A DNA stretch of 64,000 nucleotides from positions 1,302,001-1,366,000 of the forward strand of contig JABYQN010000005.1 of assembly GCA_022606135.1 (NCBI GenBank), written 5' to 3'. The position numbers and the translations under genes were made by a program. Positions 35,135 through 46,125 of the stretch are shown here, piece by piece. The notes under the pieces are model-generated. The model saw nothing but the letters and a program-made list of their open reading frames with translations, was not told the DNA's origin and did not search any database. This DNA comes from Fomes fomentarius (Eukaryota > Basidiomycota > Agaricomycetes > Polyporales > Polyporaceae). Each line of letters opens with the position of its first letter. Positions within the stretch are counted from its first letter, which is position 1.

Positions 35135-35974
35135 TCACGCCGCAGGTGTTGCATCGATCTGGACTTCGATGCCCTTGTTCGTGAGAAGACGGCGAATGCG
35201 CGTGCTATCGGCCGCGAACTGCACGTTGAACTGCCAGGTCTCTTCGTCCTCATCGGCCGCCCTGATACCGGCGCAGCCAAAATCAATGACTACAGCGCGG
35301 GCGGGGTGTTCGCGAGGGGTAAAGAGGACATTATTGTGGTTGATGTCGCCGTGAAATACCCCATGTGAAGGGAAGGTGTCGATTGCACGAACGAGTGTGG
35401 CACACATGTCCGTGTGGAGCATATCACCAGACACGTCACGCAGGCTGACTGCATCGGGGATATACTCCAACACAACGGCGGATGGCTGGATGGCGCGGTC
35501 GTCTGCAGGGACGAAGGCCCCAGTCGATAGTAGGCGGGGAATCGCCGAACCCTGGTGAACGCGCAGGTGATCGTACGCACTGCGCTCAGAGGCGTAGCAC
35601 TCCGCGGACAAGCGGCGGAAGTGCTCTTCCCATAGCGCGGCTCGCTCCGCTTGTCCAACGGGCTCGTCTGGCTCGTCCTCCCAGAGCTTGTCTTCGTCGA
35701 CAGCCCCGGAAGGCAAAACAGCGGCGGCTTGTTCAGCGGCGAGAGTCCACGGGCGTGATGGCTGCGACTCCACGGCGCTGATCCTCTCGTCCAAGAATCG
35801 TGGATCGTAAATTTTGATGACGACGGGATCCGGTCCTAGGTCTGTAGAGCGCGCGAGCAGGACGACGCTCTTTGTGAAGGGAGTGAATGGCCTGTCGATG
35901 GTGAAAGTAAGAGTACGACTGTCCGTAGAGAGTGTGATGGTTTCCCCGGCAGAGAACATGGGTGGGTCCTCCAT
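35135..35974 (-). CDS. Orphan kinase-like (PKL fold) protein, single exon
   Basis: An intronless 279-residue protein, unusual among the intron-rich neighbours. Kinase-fold landmarks are present: VVIKIYD with the candidate ATP-binding lysine near residue 54, a hinge-like AVVLEYIP, the catalytic loop HGDINHNNVLF (His208, Asp210), and VVIDFG with the metal-binding Asp at 231. The HGD-x-N-x-N-N form resembles small-molecule or orphan phosphotransferases expanded in basidiomycetes, not HRD protein kinases. A 30-residue acidic insert (DEDKLWEDEPDEPVGQAE) follows the first lobe. The ATG at 35974 is used; an in-frame Met at residue 6 is an alternative. The substrate is unknown. Confidence 0.85.
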   Translation of the reverse strand: MEDPPMFSAGETITLSTDSRTLTFTIDRPFTPFTKSVVLLARSTDLGPDPVVIKIYDPRFLDERISAVESQPSRPWTLAAEQAAAVLPSGAVDEDKLWEDEPDEPVGQAERAALWEEHFRRLSAECYASERSAYDHLRVHQGSAIPRLLSTGAFVPADDRAIQPSAVVLEYIPDAVSLRDVSGDMLHTDMCATLVRAIDTFPSHGVFHGDINHNNVLFTPREHPARAVVIDFGCAGIRAADEDEETWQFNVQFAADSTRIRRLLTNKGIEVQIDATPAA

Positions 35975-36630
35975 GATGGAGAACAGAGAAGAGATGCAAG
36001 TAGCCTACGTTCGAGTCAGTGCGCTCACCTACAATGCGTACAGAGTTGATGACACTGCCACGTGTGCGGCCGTGAGCTTCTTGAACCATGATTTGGAAGA
36101 CGAACCTGAGTGGAGTTGTGAAGTTCGTATAGTCTACGACTAGTAGTATCAGGTAGCAGCATGGTCAGATTGCCAAAAAGGCATGTTCAATGAAGATATT
36201 GGCTACTGCCAAGATCTAATAGTACTACTATGTAGTAGATGGCTGAACTTGAAGATGCCAGAGTCAGACGGGCGCTTGGAGACTGACCTCTACCGGCAAT
36301 CGGCCCGAGCCAATCTCGCAGGGGAACCGGCGGCAGTACCGTGGATCCGCGTTGCCAGAGCTACACACAAGTTCAAGTTCTGCAAACCACCGCCGCGTTG
36401 CCTGAGGTTCAAGTAACAGCCGTGACAGCGAGCGTCTGGTATCTGAAGGTAGGGTTTACTAATATCATTCATGCACCCAACCTCTGCCTGTGACGTTGAC
36501 TTCGCTGTCTCGCAGTGCCGGACAAGTTGGTCATTCGAGGAGGTACGTGTTGCTGAGGACCAACGTCAGCTGTGTGAACGAGTAGATGATGATTAACGAC
36601 TCATCTAGCCTGTAACAGGATAGTGTGATC
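35975..36630. other. Divergent intergenic region with small palindrome
   Basis: No gene supported. Around 36225-36238 the sequence CTACTATGTAGTAG forms a near-perfect six-base inverted repeat with a two-base loop, within a wider A/T-rich stretch. It may be a protein-binding site or chance. Confidence 0.4.
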
Positions 36631-39600
36631 ATGCCCTATAGCATGGACGCGAGCAACAAGGGTCACGCTTCTGGGGCGCTTCCTATCTCAACAGCGTACC
36701 CACCACGACTAAGGCCATCTTCCCAGCGCTCGGTCTTGGTGTTCTTCATCCTGTTGGCAGCCACTTCAACTGTATACTACTTTGTTTACAGACTCGGAGA
36801 CCGCGATGAATCGGTAGTCATTCCCTTGGACGCTCGCTGGATCTTGGGCAAGTGCCGATCCTTGCAACTCAAGCCTGGTCCTCCCTCGGACTTCCACTCT
36901 CGCGCTTACTCGGATAGGTATCAGCCTGGTACGGAAGCGTTGCTCATTCGTAATGCGACAGTCTGGACCGGGAACTTCAATGGCTCAGAAGTCCTGCGGG
37001 GAGATGTTTTCCTTGACAAGGGGATAATCAAGGCCGTCAGAAATCCACTTGGCGCCTACCTTTCCTCTTCCAAAGTCAATGCTATCGATGCGAAAGGGTA
37101 ACACTTCAGTATGCTGCCGAGTAGACCTGTGACTGACGCCACCACTTATGTTAGGGCATGGCTCACTCCTGGGTTTGTCCGCACCCACAAGTGAGCAAGC
37201 AGTTTGCTGACATGCAGCAGGGTCGTAGACTTGCATTCTCATCTGGCGGTCGAGTCATCTCCCGCTCTTGACGGTGCCGGGGACGGTAACTCTGAAAACG
37301 GACCCATCCTCCCATGGCTCCGGGTACTGGACGCACTGAATACGCACGACGACGGTAGGTTGATCAGCAAAATATCAATGAGTAGTGTTCCGAGTCAATG
37401 TTGACTCGCCTCTGAAAGCGTATCCGAACTCCATATCTGGCGGAGTTACGACATCTCTTGTACTTCCTGGCTCGCTCAACGGGATTGGTAAGGGCGTGGG
37501 TATGAAGAAGATGGGCGTCAGCACTAATAGTTGTCGCGTATGTAGGTGGGCAGGGGCTGGTCATCAAGCTCCGTCATACAGAGGAACGGTCTCCAAGTTC
37601 CATGGTGCTTGAGCCACCTCTCGGTTACAATGGTTCAACGTATGCACCTGACACGCCACCGCGGTGGGGCCATATGAAGTAAGAACTTCCTGATTGTCGT
37701 CAGCGATGTCTAGACGCTAATCGTGAGCCTGTCCAGACATGCATGCGGTAGGACTTGAATAATCGGGTTGTGGAAGAAACGGCTCAAGCTTGTTTTTCCC
37801 AGGCGAGAACCCCAGATATTATCAGGCCACACGCATGGACACTGTATGGGCTGTTCGTCAAGCGTGAGCCTCCTTCTTGAGCATATACTCGGAATGTCAC
37901 GAACCTGAAACGTTCATAAGCTACGATACCGCTCGCACCATCAAAAATGCGCAAGATGCATTCTGCGAGAAAGCCTTAGCAGGGGAGTGGCGCTCCTTGG
38001 GCGGACAGAAGTTCCCGGAAAGTCTGCAATGGCAGCCCTTGATAGATGTCCTCCGAGGCAGGACGAAGGTACGGACGGAGCTTGTGCTTCCAGCAGCCAT
38101 TCTCGAACGGGGTATTGACAAGGACTGCAGGTGCAAACCCACTGCTACGAGGCGCTTGATCTCGACAACTTCGTCCGAGTATGATCGGTGATTGCTTAAA
38201 GCTTCATCAGACATACCTGACGACGCTTTATCGCAGCTTTCCAATGAATTCGAATTTGAAGTTGCCGCCTTCCATCACGCACACGAAGCGTATTTAGTTC
38301 CGGAAGTGCTGAGGCGCGCATATAGTGAGCTTAGTCACCGTCCGACTCTGAACCTGTTTGATGACGGTGTACAGAAAACCCACCTGCCGTCGCGATGTTC
38401 TCGACGTTCTCGAGGTAGGCCGTCTTCCCTGCGGAAACATGTCCTAATCTCACAGCACCTCCTCGTTGCAGATACAAACGTGAAGCGTATCGCCATTCCG
38501 AATTCGCGCCACGGGTATTGGCAGACGAAGGTCTTGACGTGATCATGAAGGTAGCCTCGACTTTCATGTGACGCACTCTAGGCGGAGGGTCGCTAATAAT
38601 ACGGGCTCTAGTCTGACCACCCTGCCATTCCCTCGAGGAACCTGATCGGAGAAGCAGCTATTGCGCACCACTATGGCCTTCCCGAGAACTTGGCCTTAGC
38701 GTCCGTCATCAGCACCCCCGCTAAGGTCCTCGGCCTCGACCACCGCATTGGATTTATCAAAGAAGGTCAGCCATCCTTGAACCTGAGTCACTCATGTCCG
38801 TTGTCGCTCATAGAAGCATGTAGGGTACGATGCAGGTAAACCCCATTTATTACGCACCTATCTCCGCCGTGCCTGGCGTTCAAGGTTTGACTTATCATTC
38901 ATGCAGACGTCGTCTTATGGGATAGCCATCCGCTTTCTCTCGGAGCTACACCCACGCAAGTGATCATAGACGGGATCCTACAGTTCCATCGTCCCCATGT
39001 CGCGCCCAAACCTTCTACTCATCAGCATACCCCTCGGACACCCAGCTACGACAAGGAGACCGCTCAGACTTTGGCACACGACGGGCTTCCTCCGCTCGTC
39101 CCGAAGAACTACAGGGCATTGGTAGTCTTCGCGAACGTCACCCATTTCTGGTCCAGGATTCCCTCAGAAGGCACCTTTATGGACCTATTCGCCGAACAGC
39201 ACGCGCTTGGCGGAGAGGCCCAAGGCATCGTTGTCGTCAACGAAGGTGATGTGGTATGCTCTGGGTTGGCGACAGAGTGTGCGGCGCATCTGTCCTCTCC
39301 GACCGCGACCGTCATCGACTTGCGAGGAGGCGCTATTCAACCGGGACTTGTGAGTTATGGCGCCGATCTTGGTCTGCTGGAAATTGCGATGGAACCGTCG
39401 ACGAGGGATGGGTATGTTGCCGACCCGTTGGACGGGCAACCAGCTATCTTTGGCTCAGGTGGATACGTCGCGAAGGCCGTCGACGGGCTACAATTCGGGA
39501 CGCGTGACGCTCTGTACGTCAAGTCTCTTTCTCGCCTCACACACCTCTTCTTTATTAAGTTTACTCTGCAGGCTCGCGTACCGTTCTGGGGTGACCATAG

Positions 39601-40648
39601 GGGTGACTTCCCCCTCGCACGGGTCGTGGCTGAGCGGCCTGAGCACTGCGTTTACCCTTGGCGCACCGCACAAGCTGTCGCGTGGAGCAATTCTGCGTGA
39701 TATCGTAGCGGTCCACTGTTCCCTAAGTCTTGGGGCTGACAAGCACAGCGTGAGCACCAAGATCGCCGCTTTGAGGCGTCTTTTGACACGGGACGTCGAC
39801 GGGGAAATTGGAACGTGGTTTAAGAAGGTCGCCAACGTAAGCTCACATGTCCCCCTTGTTGTTGCCATGGAAGTTACTCATTCAGTATGTTAGGGAACCA
39901 TTCCGTTGGTTGTGAATGTGGGCAGCGCGGACATTATCGCCACCTTGATCTCCTTGAAGAAAGAGGTCGAGGCGAAGGCTAGTAATACGATAAAGTTGAC
40001 TATCGCAGGTGGCACGGAAGCACATCTACTCGCCTCAGAGCTTGCGGCAGCAAATGTGGGAGTCATCGTTACTCCCACGCGTTCATACGTACGTGAATAA
40101 CTTTCTTGCGTACGCGCACCCAACATTGATAGGCATGCTCAACACAGCCTTACACCTGGGACGAGAGACGCATGTAAGGTCTTTGCCGTCATCTTCGATT
40201 TCGATATTGTTGACCTTGGCTTCAGACTCCCTGGCCCCCTTTGACCGCGGACAGTCTAGTGGGCTACCTGATCAAGCACAATGTCACTGTTGGCGTCGGT
40301 CCACGGGGCATCGGTGCTATTGGACATCCATACACCATCGAAATGGCGAACTCCCGCGCGCGCAACTTACGCTTCGACGTTGGAGAGGTCAATCCTGTGT
40401 ACCTCATTATTGATGCAGCACCGACTTACGTGGCTATTCTTCAGGCACGGCTGGACGCTGGTCCGGGATTGCTGGACAAAGGCGGGGCGTTCGCTCTGGC
40501 GTCCTCGAGTGTGGAGAAGCTGCTGGGTCTTGACCTCAACACTGGCGAACATGACTTGGTTGCGACAGCTGGTGGAGACTTGCTTGATTATGAGGGAAAG
40601 GTTATTGCGGTGATCTCCCCGCGGCGCAAGCTGGTAGATATATTCTGA
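36631..40648 (+). CDS. Membrane-anchored double amidohydrolase (fungal CE9-annotated family)
   Basis: Roughly 1,000 residues over many short exons. A signal anchor (SVLVFFILLAATSTVYYFVY, around residues 35-55) precedes an amidohydrolase TIM-barrel: ALLIRNATVWTG, the metal-binding VVDLHSHLAVESSPA, GGVTTSLVLPGSLNGIGGQG, a histidine block EVAAFHHAHEAYLVPEVL, then YKREAYRHSEFAPRVLADEG and the late aspartate in KSDHPAIPSRNLIGEAA, followed by LDHRIGFIKEGYDADVVLWD. A second amidohydrolase-like half follows (GAIQPGLVSYGADLGLLEIA, RARNLRFDVGEVNPVYLI, GKVIAVISPRRKLVDIF) in which the His-x-His is replaced by Ser-Tyr-Gly, so it looks metal-free. Fungal members are often annotated as carbohydrate esterase 9; the true substrate is not established. 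The intron near 37353 is unusually short (about 31 nt) in the best reading. The true start is the ATG at 36631. Confidence 0.88.
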
Positions 40649-40926
40649 GCGCAGGCTATGCATATGCTAATACTTAGCTTGATACACGCTACTGTGGGCT
40701 CAGCTTCGCAGTATGTGAACTTTGTGCAAGTGCGTCAGTGAGACCCCCTATCGCTGTTAGAATGACTATTATTTTCTCGAACTTGGACGCCTGCCTGATT
40801 GAGAACAGACACCAAGATCTGAGATCGATCGAGTCGGTGATCTTTTCGGACCACTGTGGCTTGGCATTCAACTCTGTTTCCACCGCCTCATCGTATTAGT
40901 CCAGATACTTACAATCCATCTTCACC

Positions 40927-42402
40927 ATGTCTGACGACGAGATGGACATCGACGCAGTCGTCGAGCAAGGGCAGCAGCTCGTAGACGCCATCCTGCGGCG
41001 AAAACCACTGTCCGAGATCAAGGACATGATTGCAGCTGGTGCACCGGTCTGGTATCAAGACGACGAGGGGACGTCGCCATTGCATGCAGCGGCGTACGTT
41101 GAAAACGAGGAGCTTGTACGCTTCCTGATTGATGGAGGTGCCATTTGGAACGCAGGTGTGTGATGATCATCTTTGGGCGCGTCTAGTCTGGAAGTACAAT
41201 TGGACTCATCGCAGTCGTCTTCATTGATGTATAGTGGACAACCTACACAATACAGCGGGGGACATTTCATTGTCTCTAAACAATGAAGCATCTTACACAA
41301 TGATTCGGGATGCTGGGATACGCTCAGGTATGTGCGCATCGGTCATCTCGGGCACGGACTTGCATGATAAATGTCCCCGCAGAACTTCTGTTGAGGCTGC
41401 TCGCAAATAAGACGATTGCAGCAGATTCACCTCTGAATCTCATACTGAAGGCTACCGACACCACGCCGGCCGGCTCGACGGACGCGTTTCTCTCCACCAA
41501 GCTCCAATATACGAAGGACGAGCACGGGCAAGAAATTTGCCTTGTCAAGGTGAACGATGAGGATGAAGTAGGAGTAATGATGGGATGGGAGCGTGGTATC
41601 AGTGAGCTTTGCTTTTGGCTCTTTTTGATCGATTGGGGCTTAGTGAGATAGTGCCAAGTGCAGGAAACTGTCCATAAATTGTGTTCAGATCACCCGAACC
41701 TTGGTGCTGGGCTAAAGGTGCTCAATGTCGGGTTCGGTCTTGGTATCGTGAGTGACTCTGTCTGCCTGTAATTCGAATTATTGCTGAATGGTCGATAGAT
41801 CGACAGTCTGTTCCAGAGTCTACAGACGAAGCCCTCGCTTCACGTGATCATCGAACCACACCCAGACGTGCTGAAGCACATGCGAGAACAGCGATGGTTT
41901 GACAAGGAGGGCGTGAAGATTCTTGAAGGCAAATGGCAAGACTTCGTCGAGAGCGAGGAATTGCTTGGAGTCGGAGGCTTCGATGTCATATACACGGACA
42001 CCTTCTCTGAGGACTACTCAGGTACGCACATATGACTATCTCCAATCAATGGATGGCAACTCATTGTTGTGTTCAGAACTATACCGATTCTTCGGGCACG
42101 TACCTGATTTGCTTGAAGGTCCCGAATCACGATTTGGGTTCTTCAATGGCCTAGGTGCTACCAGTACGTCTTTCCGTGACATCGCGCTATGAGATAGCTC
42201 GCTGATAGACTGCGCCGCAGATGCTCTATTCTATGACGTCTATACACACGTCTCGGAGCTGCACCTTGTTGACATTGGCATCGATGTCAAGTGGAGCGAC
42301 GTTGATGTCTTTGAGGGAGACACCGACAGATGGGGGAAAACACGCGAGTACTTCGCGATGCGCACATACCGCCTGCCTGTTGGCCGAATGAAAACCTTCT
42401 GA
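40927..42402 (+). CDS. RMT2: RMT2 protein arginine N5-methyltransferase
   Basis: Methylates the delta nitrogen of arginine; the yeast substrate is ribosomal protein uL11 (Rpl12). About 390 residues over several exons. The acidic start MSDDEMDIDAVVEQGQQLVD leads to ankyrin-like sequence (GTSPLHAAAYVENEELVRFL, LIDGGA). The SAM-binding domain follows: MMGWERGI, motif I LKVLNVGFGLGIIDSLFQ, VIIEPHPDVLKHMREQRW, and the acidic VIYTDTFSEDYS. The end reads VKWSDVDVFEGDTDRWG, then TREYFAMRTYRLPVGRMKTF. Domain order and length match RMT2. The start codon follows the amidohydrolase stop on the same strand by 278 bases. Confidence 0.95.
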
Positions 42403-42929
42403 GCTTTTATCTCGATTGAAGTAGTTGGCACTTCAGAATCTATTTGTACACATGCGCAGCTGGTGTTTGCCTATGCCATCCGTTCATCGCCTGTCCCCAT
42501 TCATGCAAGGCTAGCTGCTACCAGTCATGCCAAAAATAACAAAACGAGGGTGTGGAGAAGATGAAGGCACAGAATGACGAAGACTGACACGGTCACCATG
42601 GAGGCAAGATTGCAGCGCGGGCGCGCAGCAGCCAGCGTGCAGAGCCACAGGAGTGGTGCCCGATATACCCAGCGCGCGCCCCGAAATCACGCTCCCTCGT
42701 CCCTTTCCCTCCCGCCTCCATCTCCTGCATTCTGCACGGTCCCGTCGACAGGCTCGACGTCTTGTACTTCCACTAAACTTCTTCACTGTATTCTAGCAGT
42801 CCGCTTTTGCCCTTGCTCGACGCACGTTCTTCCCCAGCCACTGTTCTGTTCCCGGAGAACTTGGACTTCTCTTTTTCTGCACGCAAAAGCACACGCGCAA
42901 AACGCAACAGCACCCACATACGCAGCAGG
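42403..42929. other. Intergenic upstream of the two-span membrane protein
   Basis: No gene supported. Plus-strand frames from 42574 run into the next gene but carry only low-complexity Arg/Ser/Pro sequence. CT-rich tracts around 42690-42720 are typical of fungal 5' UTR and promoter sequence. Confidence 0.45.
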
Positions 42930-44152
42930 ATGGCAGCGCCGCCGATGTACACCGTCCGTGTCGACGTCAACCCAACCCAGACTATCGCTCTGGTGCGTTC
43001 GCGGTCAATCACCGATTCCGCGTGTGTATGATCTTGCAACGGGGTTTGCTGAGACTGGGATACCCGATCGTGTAGCGTCTCCCGAAGCATTTGCCTCCGA
43101 ACGATACTGTCCCTTATGAACTTCAGCCATACGTGAGTGTTCTGCACAATACGATAAGAGATCATGCGGCTGATGTCTATCCGCCTCTCCACAGTACTCG
43201 CGCGATGTTTGGGTGGCGAGGCAGCGGGCTGTCCTGACCAAGGGCTCGCGCTACCTCAAGCCTCGTTTCGAAATCATCTTCGCCGTCTTCATGGTCCTGT
43301 AAGTCTCAAAGGTTGTCTCTCTCTGCGACCATGGCTCACGAATGCGCTATCACTCTTGCACAGCGCGTCGTTCGCACTCCCGATCACGATCTACTACGTC
43401 CTCCTGAACGTGCTTCCTAGGCGTCTTGAAACCTTCCAGGATGGCAACCGTGTCTTCACCACCGACGATCGATTCTGGCAGGCCCGCGCTGCGAGCTTTG
43501 GTGTGTTCGTCGGCATCCTGCTCCTCGGTTGGTTGCCCTTCTTCCTCTGGAAAGCTCGTGTGAGTATTCCCTGTGCAAGTCCTCGTGTGGTGTGCGGTCG
43601 GTAGCTCATGGGAATGGCGATGTGCAGGGCAAGCGTACGGTCAACCAGATGCTCGCGAAGTTCAGCGCAGAGGACGCGGCGGTCAAGGGCTCCCAGGTTC
43701 CCAACTGGTCGATGAAGATGCCGGGTATTGGTAGCAAAGCCCTGGTGCGTTGTGTACATCTAGCTCGTGTGCGGAACGTGGTCTCATACCCGTCTCATAT
43801 CTACAGCACGTTATGATCACGTTCCCTCGCCCGCCCATGATCACGCCCTTCCAGATGAGCGGGTCGCTCCCTCCGGTGAGTCTCGCGTCTTCTTTCATCT
43901 ATCAAGGATGCACCCTCATCCGAACGTTCGCAGTACCTCGTCAACCAACCCATCGACCCGAATGTGCCCAACTACTTCCCGTACATGGGCCCAGGGCATG
44001 CGCAGGGCGCACCACACCACGCGCCCCCGAACAACATGCCCGGCGTCCCGCTCTACAACGAGCGCGACGAGAAGATCCCAGAGTACTCTGGGCCCTCGGC
44101 CGACACGTACCTCCCGCACGAGAAGGAGCGATTCGAAGACATCAAGGTGTAG
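42930..44152 (+). CDS. Unnamed membrane protein with two predicted spans
   Basis: I do not recognise the family. Exons join cleanly in frame: MAAPPMYTVRVDVNPTQTIA, then RLPKHLPPNDTVPYELQPY, then YSRDVWVARQRAVLTKGSRY. The first membrane segment is FEIIFAVFMVLASFALPITI. A short loop (RRLETFQDGNRVFTTDDRFW) precedes the second, ASFGVFVGILLLGWLPFFLW. The soluble C-terminal region is Pro/Gly/His-rich (MGPGHAQGAPHHAPPNNMPG) and ends PHEKERFEDIKV at the stop 44150-44152. Length is about 290 residues. Introns are 55-100 nt with GT-AG ends. A second in-frame ATG lies 15 bases downstream of the first. The location is likely an internal membrane, by inference from lack of a signal peptide. It converges on BET5. 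Confidence 0.8.
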
Positions 44153-44646
44153 GCGTTAAGCTCAGCGCTGCACAGATCGCGCGCTTGACGAGCAGACGCC
44201 CGTCGATGACCCCGCTTCTTATGCTCTCGCTGTCAGTGCCGTGCGCTGCCGTTCTGGCTACTGCTGCTGCTGTCGTTATTGTCGTAGTTCCCTTTTCTTT
44301 ACTCATGTGCCCACGAACTGTGTTTGCTCGGCAGGCGGACTATTGTCTCTCGTTCCTCCTCAGTGTAGCCTTCCACGTCTAGTGTTTTGTGCAAGATGTC
44401 TTACTAGTGGAATGCAGGGATTGGGAGCCAAACTTGTTTGCTTTGCGCATCGTGTGTTTGTTGGAGATGTACCGTTGACTCACCCAGCCCCAGTTGAGAA
44501 GTGATGATGTGCTACGGTATGCAATTGTATAGCGCGAAGGTCGGGCACAGGATGCCTCACACCAGCGCGACGCCATTGCCCACGGAGACGGAATAGTATA
44601 TATGAGTGCAACGGGGATACGTACAGGCTTACAGGCTTCTTATGGA
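44153..44646. other. Convergent 3' region
   Basis: Lies between two convergent stops; no gene supported. Presumed 3' UTRs of the membrane protein and BET5. Confidence 0.5.
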
Positions 44647-45469
44647 TCATTGGAACACCGTGAGACCGCGAATGAGCCTGTCCGTGCTCATGCGGAAGTA
44701 CTCGTTGTCGATGCCGCGCTCCCTGGTGTCCATCTCGATGAGCGGGTTGCGGACGACGTACTCGAGGAAGGGGCCGGAGTAGATCTGGCGGAGGACGAAG
44801 CGGAGCGAGTCCGCGCTCGGGTCGCTGAGGATGACGAACTTGTAGCTCGAGGGCGTCTCGTAGAGGTGCAGCTTGTATGTGGAGGTTTGGTAGTTGACGA
44901 ACTGCTCGTCCCTGCGGTGCGTTGCGAATCGCCGGACAGCGGGGAGGAATGGGGATGCGGACGAGGATAAGGATGAGGGATGTTGTGTATGTATGAAGAC
45001 AGCGGTGAGAGGAAGGGAGGGGGACGCACTTTCCGGAGAGCTTCTTGATCATGTTGCGTAGTGAGAGTACGACGCCGTATACGAGCTTGGCCTCCTCGTC
45101 GAACGAGAGCTGGGATGTGGGCGGTGGGGGGAGGGGCGCGATGGGGCTTTGTGCTTGTGTAGACAGAGGCGTGTGCGGGTCATCGTCGTTCACGGCGACG
45201 ACGATGCCGGAGGACACGAGCGAGGTGCGGTTGCCGTACAGCGACCCCGGGTTGGACGAAGGGTAGACGGGGGCGTAGACGGCGGGGAGCATGCCGCCCT
45301 CGACGGCTGTCTTCGGACGGACGGTGCGGTGCCAGTCCTGATAGTAGACACAGGCACAATGTCTGCGCGTGGAGTTGACGAGTCAGTGCACGACGCCGAT
45401 GCGAGTATAGTTATGATAAGCGAGTGCACGAACTTGCCTGTCGAAGATGTAGAGGCTGTAGATGGTCAT
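44647..45469 (-). CDS. BET5: BET5/TRAPPC1 subunit of the TRAPP vesicle-tethering complex
   Basis: Longin-fold core subunit of TRAPP, acting as Ypt1/Rab1 exchange factor and tether in ER-Golgi traffic. The start MTIYSLYIFDR-HCACVYYQDW and the later EEAKLVYGVVLSLRNMIKKL, VNYQTSTYKLHLYETPSSYK and GPFLEYVVRNPLIEMDTRE match Bet5/TRAPPC1. About 212 residues over three exons; a proline-rich insert of roughly 65 residues between the first and second longin elements explains the excess over the 145-residue human protein. The first intron (45363-45437) has a GC donor, AG/GCAAGT, which is needed to keep frame. The start is shared divergently with the MFS transporter at a distance of 656 bases. Confidence 0.95.
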
Positions 45470-46125
45470 GGCACACGGATATGTGCACAGGGATACGCAA
45501 TCGGAGGCGGTGGCTGATCTGGGTAACCAATACTCGGCGTGGACAAAAATACTCGTACTTGAATAGTGGTGGACAAGAATAGTCGGAGGCGGATATGTCT
45601 TGATAGTAGACGCCGCATGGCGAGATTAGACGCGGGGAACGCACCCGACGCACAGCCACCAGAGGAAAGCACCCGATCTGCAGAGAGCTCCGAATCAACC
45701 GCAAACAACCTTCCGAGTTTGAGCTTCAGTCGCCCTCAAGTCTCAAGCGTGACCCGGCCTACACCTCCTATTACTTACTTACTAGAGAGTTACGCGTACG
45801 TTTTCGAAGCCAGACTAGTGAGACACCAATATTCACTTGATCGATACTACAGCGGCGCAGTCACTCCACGCAGCGAACATTACCGGGCCCATCATACACA
45901 CTTCCGAGTCCCAGGTCCTTTGGGCTCTGGCGCCTCGCTCAAACCCTTGGCTCGGATATGTCGCCGAACGTCCTCTGCACGTCCTAGACATGATCGGCAC
46001 TTGTCGCCTGTCGACTATATATATATATAACTCAGTGGTTCAAGCAGGGGTCCCCCTCAGGCACTTGATTCATTCCACCCCTCCTCCTCAATATCCGTCT
46101 CGCCCTTCCTCAGTCCCCCTTTGGG
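45470..46125. other. Divergent intergenic region, BET5 / MFS transporter
   Basis: No gene supported. The plus-strand frame at 45566-46030 is without domain character. The MFS TATA-like tract lies at its right end. Confidence 0.5.
46016..46030 (+). promoter_or_regulatory. TATA-like (TA)n tract of the MFS gene
   Basis: Fifteen bases of alternating T and A ending in AA, 96 bases before the ATG at 46126. It is both a short dinucleotide repeat and a strong candidate TATA element. Confidence 0.55.

Noticed and set aside
36211..36240. Short palindrome considered as an attachment site or transposon end
   Set aside because: No flanking direct repeats, no transposase and no second copy nearby; left only as a minor feature of the intergenic region.
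44602..44970. Plus-strand frame opposite BET5
   Set aside because: Mirror of the conserved BET5 exon; Val/Ala/Glu-rich composition from codon bias.
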